Positions 1 to 8,173 of a stretch of DNA of 44,361 nt are shown here, in pieces. The stretch lies in NCBI GenBank assembly GCA_017625755.1, contig JAGAKG010000069.1:1-44361 (forward strand), read 5' to 3'. Each line of letters opens with the position of its first letter. Position 1 is the stretch's first letter. Position numbers and translations under genes: made by a program. The notes below the pieces were generated by a model that had not been told where the DNA came from, did no database searches, and saw nothing but the letters and a program-made list of their open reading frames with translations. This stretch comes from Clostridia bacterium (lineage in GTDB: Bacteria > Bacillota > Clostridia > Oscillospirales > CAG-272).

Positions 1-12
1 GCAAATAAAATA

Positions 13-107
13 AAGCCCCTTTAGGGGCATGCCTGTGAAAGTCGTGCGGTTGGCAGACTTTTCGACGAGCCTATAGGCTCAGCCTATGACATGCCCTAAG
101 GGGGCTT
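13..107. repeat. Small inverted-repeat element
   Basis: The outer arms, AAGCCCCTTTAGGGGCATG at 13-31 and its near-perfect reverse complement at about 90-107, enclose smaller palindromes including a CCTATAGG motif. A separate GC-rich hairpin (CCACCGGC/GCCGGTGG) lies at 115-133. Read on the minus strand the large hairpin is followed by TTTATTTTATTT, so it may also end transcription from the membrane-protein gene at 186-1025. It encodes nothing visible. Confidence 0.5.
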
Positions 108-185
108 GTGCAAGCCACCGGCACGGCCGGTGGTCTTGACTATTCTATTAGATAAATTGGAATTTGTTTATACCTTAAATGTGTT

Positions 186-1025
186 TCATTTACCGAGATT
201 AAACTGGTTCGCAATCTGCTTTCCCATCTCGCCCTCAAGGTCTTTTGCATCCGAATCTGCTATATAGTCTAAATCGTGGTCATCAAGATAAAGGTAGTAC
301 AGAGTGGTATTGTCTCTATCAATACCAATCATATATATTTTCTTAGGAAAATCATCTTCTTCTCCTTCGGTTACAACCTTAAAAAAGATTCCTTCATAAT
401 GAAACTCAGATGCGGCAATAAGGTAATAGCCATCGCGGTGAATAACAGGCTCTGTCAAAAACTGATGAGAGTCTATGTAAGCCTTGTAGTCTGCCTCGCA
501 TAGTTCAAGGCTTTCATATTTTACGATTGCGGTGATAGACTGATAAAAGAAAAAATCTTGGGAGCTAACTTTGCCAACAAATTGAACATCCTGCGCATCA
601 AACTCGTTATACTTTGGGAAATTACTAAAATCGATTCCCATATCGTCTGCACACTGGTTAAAGTCAGCTTCACTTTCAATCGTATAGTAATTCACACAAG
701 TAGGAATCTCTATAATACTCAAAACAAAAGTAATCGGATTGCACAATGCTATGATAACGATTATGTTCACCAATGCAGAAAGCCATTTACGCTTAATGCG
801 CATGTTAAACAAGAGAATTAAAAAGAAAACAAGAATACAAACACCAATAATAAGAAACTCACGATATGGTATATAACTTCCATAAAGATATGGTGTCTTT
901 TCTTTCATTGCAAATTCGCCAATTATTGTAATGATTGCCAAACACGAAATTAAAGTTAAGGCAAGTCCAATTAATGTAATGGCTGCGATTTTAATGATAG
1001 AAAGCTTAATTTTTTTCTTATCCAT
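186..1025 (-). CDS. Hypothetical membrane protein
   Basis: I do not recognise this 279-residue protein. It has three hydrophobic segments in the N-terminal part (about residues 12-37, 57-73 and 83-105) with a basic N-terminus, then an acidic soluble C-terminal region of about 170 residues rich in aromatic residues. This suggests a membrane-anchored protein with one extended domain. The start is well supported: AAAGGAGGATATCT precedes the ATG. It stands alone, about 420 nt from the ABC transporter genes on the same strand, with a repeat element between. No catalytic motif is visible and no function is proposed. Confidence 0.75.
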   Translation of the reverse strand: MDKKKIKLSIIKIAAITLIGLALTLISCLAIITIIGEFAMKEKTPYLYGSYIPYREFLIIGVCILVFFLILLFNMRIKRKWLSALVNIIVIIALCNPITFVLSIIEIPTCVNYYTIESEADFNQCADDMGIDFSNFPKYNEFDAQDVQFVGKVSSQDFFFYQSITAIVKYESLELCEADYKAYIDSHQFLTEPVIHRDGYYLIAASEFHYEGIFFKVVTEGEEDDFPKKIYMIGIDRDNTTLYYLYLDDHDLDYIADSDAKDLEGEMGKQIANQFNLGK

Positions 1026-1193
1026 AGATATCCTCCTTTGTAATTATGTGCCTGGTTTGTTCGGTTTTGTTTTGCAGTACAATGATATGTTTGACCTCGC
1101 CAAATTCTTATTTATCGTTTTGTGTTATCGCCGATTTCGCCGTTGTATTACAAACGAATCGGGCAAAGCCATACCCCTCAGGGTCACATACCC

Positions 1194-1334
1194 AAAGGCT
1201 CCCTCCGGGAGGGAGCTGTCACCGAAGGTGACTGAGGGAGAGTGCGTTACCGTAAAGTTCTCGCAAGCTCCAAGTCACGCAGGCTCCTTCCACCGCTAAC
1301 GCGGTCCCCCCTCCTTCTCGGAGGGAGGCTTTTT
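1194..1334. repeat. MITE-like element with terminal inverted repeats
   Basis: The left end AAAGGCTCCCTCCG and the inverted right end (reading AAAGCCTCCCTCCG) match at 13 of 14 positions. The inside holds more hairpins (CTCCC/GGGAG, GTCACC-GAAG-GTGAC, ACCGC-TAAC-GCGGT). There is no ORF of its own. Elements at 10078-10168 and 15776-15952 share the pattern of a CTCCC-type hairpin followed by a second small hairpin and TGAGG. The rest of the 1026-1443 gap holds only the hairpin at 1353-1386. Confidence 0.6.
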
Positions 1335-1352
1335 CCAGTCCTATTATAACAC

Positions 1353-1386
1353 AAATCGGCAGAGAAAACAATACTCTGCCGAATTT
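1353..1386 (-). terminator. Probable terminator of the ABC exporter operon
   Basis: The perfect hairpin CGGCAGAG / CTCTGCCG has a 9-nt loop and lies about 60 nt past the stop of the last ABC gene. The T-run on the minus strand is weak, so termination is plausible but not certain. Confidence 0.45.
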
Positions 1387-1443
1387 TTGTGCTTGCAATC
1401 TATCTGTTAAGGACAACACAGAAATGCGATATCAATTTTTTGT

Positions 1444-3222
1444 TTATTCATTCACATCGGGCTTTGCGAACTGACTGTTATAAAGCTCGAAGTAGAAGCC
1501 CTTTTGCGCAAGAAGCTCCTCGTGAGTTCCTTTTTCGATGACATTACCGTCCTTCATTACCAAAATCATATCCGACTCCTTGATAGTTGAGAGTCTGTGA
1601 GCGACGATAAAGCTCGTGCGCCCCTTCATCATCGTGGTAAACGCCTTGCCGATACGAATTTCGGTACGGGTGTCGATAGACGAGGTCGCCTCGTCAAGAA
1701 TGAGCATTTCGGGGAGAGAGAGCATAACTCGCGATATGCAGAGGAGCTGCTTCTGTCCCTGCGAGAGCGAGCCGCCGTCCTCGCCGATTACGGTATTATA
1801 TCCGTCGGGCAAACGGCGTATAAAGCTATGAGCGTGCGCCGCCTTTGCCGCCGCGACTATCTCCTCGTCTGTGGCGTCGGGCTTGCCGAAGGCAATGTTA
1901 TCGCGTATAGTTCCCTCACAGAGCCAGGTCTCCTGAAGCACCATACCAAACGAGCGCCGCAGAGCGACCTTGTTTATCTCGCGGACATCCGTGCCGTCGA
2001 GCGTGATAGCTCCGCCCCTCACATCATAGAAGCGCATAAGCAGATTGATAAGCGTGGTTTTTCCGCAGCCCGTAGGCCCGACTATCGCAACCTTTTGACC
2101 CTGAGATACCGAAACATTGAGTCCTTTTATAAGCGGTTTTTCGGGGGTATACGAGAAGGATACATCGCAAAATTCGATATTACCTCTGGGGTCGATATCC
2201 GTGGGCGCATTGTCCGAGACATCGTCGGGAAGCGGTTCCTCAATTACCTCGAATACTCTCGCCGCGCAGGCAAGTGCGTTCTGAAGCTCGGTGATAACTC
2301 CCGAAATTTCATTGAAGGGCTTGGTGTACTGCGTGGAGTAAGCGAGGAAGCTCGAGAGCATACCGACGCTTATCGCCGCTCCGCCGCTTGAAATGCAGAG
2401 AAGCGCTCCAAAAAGCGCGACGAGAGCGTAGACCGTGCCGTTGAGAAATCTCGTTACGGGATTTGTCGTTGACGAGAAGAAGATGGCTCTGAGAGATGAC
2501 TTGGAAAGCCTTGTATTTATCTCGTCAAACTCTGTCTGTATATCCTTTTCCTTTCCGAACGCCGCAACCGTTTTGTGTCCGCTTATCATTTCGTCGATAA
2601 GTGAGGTCTGCTCACCCCTTATCTCGGATTGAAGCTTGAACATCGAGTAGGTCTTTTTCGCGATAAACGCCGCAACAAAAAGCGATACGGGGGTTACTAC
2701 GACCACTATCGCGGTTATAGAGGGGCTTATCGTGAGCATAAATATCAGCGTTCCGAGTATCGTTATGATTCCGTTGAAGAACTGGGTAAAGCCCAGAAGA
2801 AGTCCGTCGGAGAACTGCTCGGCATCGGATATTATTCGGCTGACTATCTCGCCCGAGGGGTGGGAGTCGATATAGGATATCGGGAATTTCTGTATCTTTT
2901 TGAAAGCCTCGCGGCGGATATTGCATACGATACCGTAGGTCATTCGGTTGTTTAGAACATTTATCAGCCATTGAAGGACTGCCGTTATGAGAATAGCGAC
3001 GATTACCTTCAGAAGTATAGCCTCTATGCCCTCAAATATGACATTCCCCTCGCCGCGGGCAAGGTCTATCGCCTCGCCGACGAGTACCGGAACATAGAGC
3101 GTGAGCGCCACAGAAATTGCGGTGAATATGAGCGAGAGAATAAAGTGGATGCGGTAAACCTTCAGGTATTTGAGTACCTTTATAAAGGTTCTCAGCGCGT
3201 TTTTGTTGTTTGCTTTTTTCAT
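1444..3222 (-). CDS. ABC exporter subunit, canonical half (TM288/BmrD-like)
   Basis: This is a 592-residue half-transporter with an N-terminal six-helix exporter domain (about 1-320) and a C-terminal ATPase. The nucleotide-binding motifs are intact: Walker A GPTGCGKTT near residue 382, signature LSQGQ near 487, Walker B MLILDE near 506 with the catalytic Glu, and the switch His in VAHRLST near 541. It overlaps the preceding gene by four bases (ATGA), so translation is coupled. The partner has a degenerate ATP site, so the pair should be a heterodimeric type IV exporter in the TM287/288, BmrCD, LmrCD mould. The substrate (drug, lipid or peptide) cannot be read from sequence. Confidence 0.93.
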   Translation of the reverse strand: MKKANNKNALRTFIKVLKYLKVYRIHFILSLIFTAISVALTLYVPVLVGEAIDLARGEGNVIFEGIEAILLKVIVAILITAVLQWLINVLNNRMTYGIVCNIRREAFKKIQKFPISYIDSHPSGEIVSRIISDAEQFSDGLLLGFTQFFNGIITILGTLIFMLTISPSITAIVVVVTPVSLFVAAFIAKKTYSMFKLQSEIRGEQTSLIDEMISGHKTVAAFGKEKDIQTEFDEINTRLSKSSLRAIFFSSTTNPVTRFLNGTVYALVALFGALLCISSGGAAISVGMLSSFLAYSTQYTKPFNEISGVITELQNALACAARVFEVIEEPLPDDVSDNAPTDIDPRGNIEFCDVSFSYTPEKPLIKGLNVSVSQGQKVAIVGPTGCGKTTLINLLMRFYDVRGGAITLDGTDVREINKVALRRSFGMVLQETWLCEGTIRDNIAFGKPDATDEEIVAAAKAAHAHSFIRRLPDGYNTVIGEDGGSLSQGQKQLLCISRVMLSLPEMLILDEATSSIDTRTEIRIGKAFTTMMKGRTSFIVAHRLSTIKESDMILVMKDGNVIEKGTHEELLAQKGFYFELYNSQFAKPDVNE

Positions 3223-4946
3223 TTGCCCTCACCTCCCGCGCTGAACTGGGAGTTATATATCTCCAGATAGGTCTCACAGCTCTCGAGAAGCTCCTCGTGC
3301 CTTCCCACACCAACTATGTCTCCGTCCTCAAGAACTATGATAAGGTCTGCGTGGCGTATCGACGAGGTTCGCTGGGAAACTATAAATTTCGTGGGATTGT
3401 AGTCAAGTGACGCGAGTGAGGAACGCAGAGCCGACTCGGTGGCGTAGTCGAGAGCAGATGCCGAGTCATCGAGAATGAGTATCTCGGGGCGGCGCACAAG
3501 CGCACGCGCTATCGTGAGTCTCTGCTTCTGTCCACCCGAGAAATTGCTTCCGTTCTGCTTCACGGGCTCGTCGAGCCCGTCTGCCTTTTCACGGATAAAT
3601 CCGTCAGCCTGAGCGAGACGCAGGGCTTCCCAAAGCTCCTCCTCGGAGGCGTTCTCGTTGCCCCAAAGGATATTTGAGCGGACAGTTCCTTTAAAGAGAA
3701 GCGCCTTTTGCGGAACTATTCCTATTTTCGCGCGAAGCTCCTCGCCCGAATAAAGCCCCGTATTCTTACCGTTGATAAATACATTTCCCTCGGTGGGGTG
3801 GTAAAATCCAGGTATCATATTGACAAGCGTGGATTTTCCACAGCCCGTCGAACCGATAATACCCACCGTTTCACCGCGCTTCACCTTAAAGGATATATTG
3901 CTTATCGCGGGGTCTCCAGACTCGCTGTACGCGAAGCTGACATTGTCGAACTCGACCGCGAGAGTGTCATCAGAGCTTTCGGCTCTTACCTCAAAGTCGG
4001 TGTCCGAGGGGGTGTCAAGCACGGCGCTGATACGCTTTGCGCCCGCCGAGCACTTGTTGAGTGTGATTATAAGGCTTGCGAGCTTGATAAGCTCAACAAG
4101 TATCTGCGACATATAGTTGTAAAGCGCGACAAGCTCACCCTGCGATATCACGCCGCTGTCTACCGTCATCGCTCCGTTGCGGATAAGCAATACAACAGCG
4201 AGGTTGATGATAACATAGGTCAGGGGATTCATAAGCGCCGATATCTTACCCGCGAAAAGCTGTATCTTTGTCAGCTCGTTATTTCGAGTTTCAAAGTCGG
4301 CTATCTCGTCGCTCTCCTTGTTAAATGCCCTTACGACACGCGCACCCTTGTAGTTTCCGCGCGTTTTGGCAACAACTCTGTCGAGCTTCGCCTGAACCTT
4401 TTTGTATATCGGGATACTGACTAGCATTATGCCGAAAACGACTATGGCGAGCAGGGGAATGGTTACTGCAAATATGAGTGCCAGACGGGTATTTATCGTG
4501 AACGCCATTATCATAGCGCCGAATACTACGAACGGCGAACGCATAAAGAGACGGAGAAATAGGTTTACTCCTGTCTGTACCGTGTTTATGTCGCTTGTCA
4601 TTCTCGTTATAAGCGTTGAGGTTCCGAGCTTGTCTGTTCTCGAATAGGAAAAGCTCTGTATATGAGAGAAAAGTGAGCTGCGGAGAGCCGTGGAAAATCC
4701 GACCGCCGCCTTTGCCGAAAAATACTGAGCGCAGAGCGAGCAGGAAAGTCCGATTATTCCGAGTATTATCATAACGGCGAACATAAGGTATATCCTGCTT
4801 GTGTCGCCTCCGCCTATTCCATTGTCGATTATCTGCGATACCGCGAGGGGGATCATAAGCTCAAAAAGAGCCTCGAGCATCTTGAACAGCGGCGCTATCA
4901 CCGATTCCTTACGGTATCCTTTTAAGTATTTTAAAAGCTTTTTCAA
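3219..4946 (-). CDS. ABC exporter subunit, degenerate half (TM287/BmrC-like)
   Basis: This 575-residue half-transporter is the first gene of the pair. It has a membrane domain (about 1-305) and an ATPase with Walker A GSTGCGKST near 365 and signature FSGGQ near 479. Walker B reads ILILDD, with Asp at the catalytic Glu position, and the switch region reads SQRTSS with Gln for His. In heterodimeric exporters these two changes mark the subunit whose catalytic residues build the non-hydrolysing site. The start is TTG at 4946, chosen because GGGAGGAAACA sits just upstream. It is transcribed from the consensus promoter at 4989-5017. Confidence 0.93.
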   Translation of the reverse strand: MKKLLKYLKGYRKESVIAPLFKMLEALFELMIPLAVSQIIDNGIGGGDTSRIYLMFAVMIILGIIGLSCSLCAQYFSAKAAVGFSTALRSSLFSHIQSFSYSRTDKLGTSTLITRMTSDINTVQTGVNLFLRLFMRSPFVVFGAMIMAFTINTRLALIFAVTIPLLAIVVFGIMLVSIPIYKKVQAKLDRVVAKTRGNYKGARVVRAFNKESDEIADFETRNNELTKIQLFAGKISALMNPLTYVIINLAVVLLIRNGAMTVDSGVISQGELVALYNYMSQILVELIKLASLIITLNKCSAGAKRISAVLDTPSDTDFEVRAESSDDTLAVEFDNVSFAYSESGDPAISNISFKVKRGETVGIIGSTGCGKSTLVNMIPGFYHPTEGNVFINGKNTGLYSGEELRAKIGIVPQKALLFKGTVRSNILWGNENASEEELWEALRLAQADGFIREKADGLDEPVKQNGSNFSGGQKQRLTIARALVRRPEILILDDSASALDYATESALRSSLASLDYNPTKFIVSQRTSSIRHADLIIVLEDGDIVGVGRHEELLESCETYLEIYNSQFSAGGEGK

Positions 4947-4988
4947 TGTTTCCTCCCGATGTTGAAGAAAAGTTTTACATTATCCCTC

Positions 4989-5017
4989 ATTATAGCATAA
5001 AAGCTATATTTTGTCAA
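4989..5017 (-). promoter_or_regulatory. Consensus sigma-A promoter of the ABC exporter operon
   Basis: On the minus strand TTGACA (5017-5012) and TATAAT (4994-4989) are separated by exactly 17 bp. The spacer also contains the small palindrome ATAGC...GCTAT that runs into the -10 box. Confidence 0.88.
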
Positions 5018-5038
5018 TGAAATGACCTTTCATTGACA
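5012..5038. promoter_or_regulatory. Palindromic operator overlapping the -35 box
   Basis: TGTCAATGAAA and TTTCATTGACA form a perfect 11-bp inverted repeat around a 5-bp centre. One half-site contains the -35 hexamer. Size and symmetry fit a homodimeric winged-helix (MarR-like) or TetR-like repressor. No such regulator gene lies nearby in the window. Confidence 0.65.
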
Positions 5039-5045
5039 GCTTCGT

Positions 5046-5083
5046 AACAAAAAAGTAAACCCCAAGGAATTGTCCTTGGGGTT
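5046..5083 (-). terminator. Terminator of tRNA-Val
   Basis: The hairpin AACCCCAAGGA / TCCTTGGGGTT has a 4-nt loop. On the minus strand it is followed by TTACTTTTTTG, two nt past the tRNA CCA end. Confidence 0.85.
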
Positions 5084-5084
5084 C

Positions 5085-5161
5085 TGGTGGAGACAGATGG
5101 ATTCGAACCATCGACCCCATGCATGTCAAGCATGTACTCTAACCAACTGAGCTATGCCTCC
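5085..5161 (-). tRNA. tRNA-Val (anticodon GAC)
   Basis: The 77-nt cloverleaf folds by hand: acceptor GGAGGCA/TGTCTCC with one G-T pair, D stem GCTC/GAGT, anticodon stem CATGC/GCATG around the loop TTGACAT (anticodon GAC), five-base variable loop, T stem GATGG/CCATC with TTCGAAT, discriminator A and encoded CCA. It reads GUC and GUU valine codons. It is a single tRNA with its own promoter and terminator. Confidence 0.95.
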
Positions 5162-5172
5162 AAACAGCAGAT

Positions 5173-5201
5173 ATTATATCATATATAAATTTAAAATGCA
5201 A
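5173..5201 (-). promoter_or_regulatory. Promoter of tRNA-Val
   Basis: On the minus strand TTGCAT (5201-5196), a 17-bp spacer and TATAAT (5178-5173) lie 11 bp before the mature tRNA 5' end. Confidence 0.8.
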
Positions 5202-5280
5202 TAGTTTTTTTAAAAAATGCAATAAATATTTTTAGTGTCTTGCAAAAAATCCTCAAAGTCTGTATTTTTTGATATTTGTA

Positions 5281-5309
5281 TTGAAAAAAATGTTTTGTTG
5301 TGATATCAT
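5281..5309 (+). promoter_or_regulatory. Promoter of the SGNH esterase gene
   Basis: TTGAAA, 17 bp, then TATCAT preceded by an extended TGA. It lies 35 bp before the ATG. Confidence 0.7.
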
Positions 5310-5344
5310 TAATGTACGGAAAACTATCGAAAGGAATAATTATT

Positions 5345-6361
5345 ATGAGAAAAATTTTTTGTCTTATTTTGTCGTCGATGATTTTGTGCGGTATGTCCGC
5401 TTTTTCGGCGTCTGCGGCAGATTATACCGTGAATCTTGATAGCCCTCTTTCGGGAGTCAGTGTCGGATTTTACGGAGATTCTATTTGCGCGGCGGGCTGC
5501 GAGAAGAACACAGACCTTGAGTATGTTCGCGGTTGGGCGGGCAGAATAGGATATACCAACGATATGGATTGGATAAATCACGGAATATCCGCGTATTCGG
5601 TATCTACCTGCCGAGGCTCGAAAACTATTATGTCTCAGCTTGAAAAGTCTGAGGGCGAGGAGCATGAAATGATAATTCTCCACGGCGGAACGAACGATGC
5701 GTGGGATAATGCTCCCGTGGGCGAGATGACGGGCGAGGACGAGTTTGAAAACAGTAATTTTTATAATCCTAGAACCTTTGCGGGCGGTCTTGAGCAGATG
5801 TTTGCTTTTATTGAGGAGACAAACCCCGATGCGGTGGTCGGATATATCATTAACTTTAAGTTTGTGAACGCAACTAACGGAGTTCAGGTCGATATTCCCG
5901 ACGGAAACGGCGGAACAAAGAAGGTATACCGTCTCAACCATATGGAAGACTATGTTGAGATGACTAAGAAGATATGCGATAAGTGGGGAGTTCCGTACCT
6001 TGACCTGTATAGCAACGACGAGCTGACAAACAAGCTCTATCCTATGAACGGCGGTACTTACTCAAACGCCTATGTCCCCGATTTCGTTCACCCGAATACG
6101 GCGGGATATGACATTATCTATCCTTACATAGAGGAATTTATGATAGATATTCTTGAGGCGTCGCAGGTAACAGAGGCGACGACCACTCTTGCTACCACCC
6201 CCGCGCCCACACCTACCACGGTGCCCGAGACAACGGCGGAGGAGACAGCCGAGACTAAGCCGGGTGGCTGCGGAGCGGTGATGGGAAGCGCATCGGTAGC
6301 CGTATTTACCGCGCTCGGAGCTACGGCAATACTTGCCACAAAGAAAAGAAAAACAAGATAA
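5345..6361 (+). CDS. Secreted SGNH/GDSL-family esterase with C-terminal anchor
   Basis: This is a 338-residue exported hydrolase. The signal peptide is about residues 1-25, ending SASAA. SGNH blocks are clear: GDS near 44-46 (nucleophile Ser), GIS near 80, GTND near 115-118, and DFVH near 246-249 (Asp/His). Members are lipases, acetylxylan or peptidoglycan/polysaccharide esterases; the substrate is not decidable here. After the catalytic domain comes a Thr/Pro-rich linker (about 270-305), then PGGCG, a hydrophobic helix (about 311-331) and the basic tail KKRKTR. This keeps the enzyme at the cell surface, yet there is no LPXTG motif. The start at 5345 follows AAAGGAAT and begins the signal peptide; an upstream GTG at 5300 lies inside the promoter -10 region. 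Confidence 0.88.
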   Translation: MRKIFCLILSSMILCGMSAFSASAADYTVNLDSPLSGVSVGFYGDSICAAGCEKNTDLEYVRGWAGRIGYTNDMDWINHGISAYSVSTCRGSKTIMSQLEKSEGEEHEMIILHGGTNDAWDNAPVGEMTGEDEFENSNFYNPRTFAGGLEQMFAFIEETNPDAVVGYIINFKFVNATNGVQVDIPDGNGGTKKVYRLNHMEDYVEMTKKICDKWGVPYLDLYSNDELTNKLYPMNGGTYSNAYVPDFVHPNTAGYDIIYPYIEEFMIDILEASQVTEATTTLATTPAPTPTTVPETTAEETAETKPGGCGAVMGSASVAVFTALGATAILATKKRKTR

Positions 6362-6377
6362 GCCGATAGGCGTGAGA

Positions 6378-6417
6378 AACACAGGCGGTTCAGAATGAAC
6401 CGCCTGTGTTTTTTTAT
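6378..6417 (+). terminator. Terminator of the SGNH esterase gene
   Basis: The hairpin AACACAGGCGGTTC / GAACCGCCTGTGTT is followed by TTTTTTTATT. Confidence 0.92.
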
Positions 6418-6437
6418 TAAATAAAAAGCTTTTAGCA

Positions 6438-6478
6438 GACCGAATAAGACAAAATATTTGCTTTCCTTGGGCTATAAT
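6438..6478 (+). promoter_or_regulatory. Candidate Spo0A-controlled spoIIG promoter
   Basis: A good -10 box TATAAT lies at 6473-6478 but there is no -35 at 17 bp. The best hexamer, AAGACA at 6446-6451, is 21 bp away. In B. subtilis the spoIIG promoter has an over-long 22-bp spacer and needs Spo0A. Two imperfect 0A-box-like sequences are present: GACCGAATAA at 6438-6447 and, on the other strand, TTTTGTCTT covering 6446-6454. Assignment is by analogy. Confidence 0.4.
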
Positions 6479-6504
6479 ATAATTATGAGGAGAGGGGAGT
6501 GAAT

Positions 6505-7374
6505 ATGGGACAGACGGTATATGTTGACCTGCTTTTTTTGATAAATTTCAGTATGGATTTTCTCTGCTTTTTTCTTTGCGCTAAGCTGCTCGGAAGAAAG
6601 CTATCCTTGGGGAGGGCGCTTTTGGCGTCAGCGCTTGGCGGGATATACGCAAACGCGGCGTTGTTTATGAGCTTGGGGCGTATCTTGTCTCTTTTGATAG
6701 ACATTATCTTCTGTGCCGTAATGTGCGCTGTTGCCTTTTATAAGAGGGGAAAGGCACGCTCTCTGCCGCTTTACATACTTGTCTATTTCGCAATATCAAT
6801 GGCGCTTGGCGGATTTATGACCGCGATATTCAATCTGCTCAACAGGGCGGATCTGCCTCTCGAGCAGGGGTCGTCTGACGGTATTTCTGTCTGGATGTTT
6901 GCGCTGCTCGCCGCGCTGAGCGCACTTATAACGCTTTTCGGCGGCAGATTTTTCAGAAAAAAGGCGGGGCAGAAAAATGCCGAAATCGAGATAAGCTACC
7001 GCGGAAAAAGTGTGCGGCTGAGGGGAATGAGCGATAGTGGAAATCTTTTGCGGGAGCCTATAAGCGGCAAGCCATGTATAATTGCAGACATAGGTGCGCT
7101 TGAGCCGATAATACCGAGGAAAATCACAATAGCGGCGAGAAAAAAGAATGTCAGCGCGCTTGGCGATATGATGAGAGAGGACGCAAAAAACATCAGAATA
7201 GTTCCGATAAAAACGGCTGGCGGGGAAGGCGCTTTACTCGCTGTTCGCGCCGACAAGATAACTCTTGATTGCGGAAAGGGCGCAGAGCAGGTAGACGCGC
7301 TTGTGGTGCTTTCGGATATTGCGGAGAGCGCCGACGGAAACGAGGCTCTTATACCCTCGGAGCTGTTGATATAG
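6505..7374 (+). CDS. spoIIGA: SpoIIGA, pro-sigma-E processing aspartic protease
   Basis: This is a 289-residue membrane protease. The N-terminal half has several hydrophobic segments (about residues 5-150), beginning VYVDLLFLINFSMDF, which is typical of SpoIIGA. The cytosolic C-terminal half carries the aspartic-protease-like motif MSDSGN (catalytic Asp near 177) followed by LLREPISGKP. It cleaves pro-sigma-E in the mother cell after a forespore signal. The gene lies 31 bp upstream of sigE, as in B. subtilis. Either GTG at 6499 or ATG at 6505 could start it, since AGGAGAGGGGAG precedes both; ATG is preferred. Confidence 0.93.
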   Translation: MGQTVYVDLLFLINFSMDFLCFFLCAKLLGRKLSLGRALLASALGGIYANAALFMSLGRILSLLIDIIFCAVMCAVAFYKRGKARSLPLYILVYFAISMALGGFMTAIFNLLNRADLPLEQGSSDGISVWMFALLAALSALITLFGGRFFRKKAGQKNAEIEISYRGKSVRLRGMSDSGNLLREPISGKPCIIADIGALEPIIPRKITIAARKKNVSALGDMMREDAKNIRIVPIKTAGGEGALLAVRADKITLDCGKGAEQVDALVVLSDIAESADGNEALIPSELLI

Positions 7375-7405
7375 TTGATATAATTTATTTGGAGGTGAGG
7401 TTGAT

Positions 7406-8155
7406 TTGGAAAGGATTTTGAAATTTATAGACGCTTTTTGTGCATGGTTTACAAATAAAACGAAGTCTATCATAAGGAAAGTAAAAGGCTTTTTTGTGCG
7501 AAGGCGGGGTGGAATCTATTATGTAAACGGCCCCGAGGTGTTACCGCCGCCGCTATCGCGCGAGGAGGAGGCGAGAATAATTGATCGGCTTGAGAGTGAC
7601 GAGGAGGCAAGACAGGTGCTTATCGAGCATAATCTGCGGCTTGTCGTTTACATAGCCAAGAGGTTTGAAAATACGGGAGTTGGTATTGAGGATCTTGTAT
7701 CGATAGGCACGATAGGGCTTATCAAGGCGATAAACACCTTCAGGGCGGATAAAAATATCAAGCTTGCGACCTACGCGTCGAGGTGCATCGAAAACGAGAT
7801 ACTTATGTATATACGAAAAAATTCGGGCGCTAAGTCTGAGGTATCTATCGACGAGCCGCTTAATGTGGATTGGGACGGAAACGAGCTTCTTCTGTCCGAT
7901 GTTCTGGGAAGCGACGAGGACGGTATAGTTTTTGAGATAGAGCAGCTCGAGGAGAGGGCGGCGATAAGGCGTGCGGTGGCGGCGCTCGATGACAGAGAAA
8001 GGGAGATAATCGAGCTTCGCTACGGAATGAGGGGCGAGCCCGAGCTGACTCAAAAAGAGGTCGCAGACCGCCTCGGGATATCTCAATCCTATATCTCTCG
8101 ACTTGAAAAGAAAATAATAGCCCGTCTGCGCGCCGAGCTTGAAGCAAGGTGTTAG
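7406..8155 (+). CDS. sigE: Sporulation sigma factor E precursor
   Basis: This 249-residue sigma-70 family protein has a basic, amphipathic N-terminal extension (about residues 1-40) before [16 protein letters not shown], matching the pro-sequence and LPPPL junction of pro-sigma-E. Region 2 ([49 protein letters not shown]) and the region 4 helix-turn-helix ([22 protein letters not shown]) are intact. It directs early mother-cell transcription after cleavage by SpoIIGA, encoded just upstream. The start is TTG at 7406, 5 nt after GGAGGTGAGG. Unlike the usual spoIIG cluster, sigG does not follow; it lies at 32911-33684. Confidence 0.96.
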   Translation: MERILKFIDAFCAWFTNKTKSIIRKVKGFFVRRRGGIYYVNGPEVLPPPLSREEEARIIDRLESDEEARQVLIEHNLRLVVYIAKRFENTGVGIEDLVSIGTIGLIKAINTFRADKNIKLATYASRCIENEILMYIRKNSGAKSEVSIDEPLNVDWDGNELLLSDVLGSDEDGIVFEIEQLEERAAIRRAVAALDDREREIIELRYGMRGEPELTQKEVADRLGISQSYISRLEKKIIARLRAELEARC

Positions 8156-8173
8156 GGGATGCTGGGAACGCGC

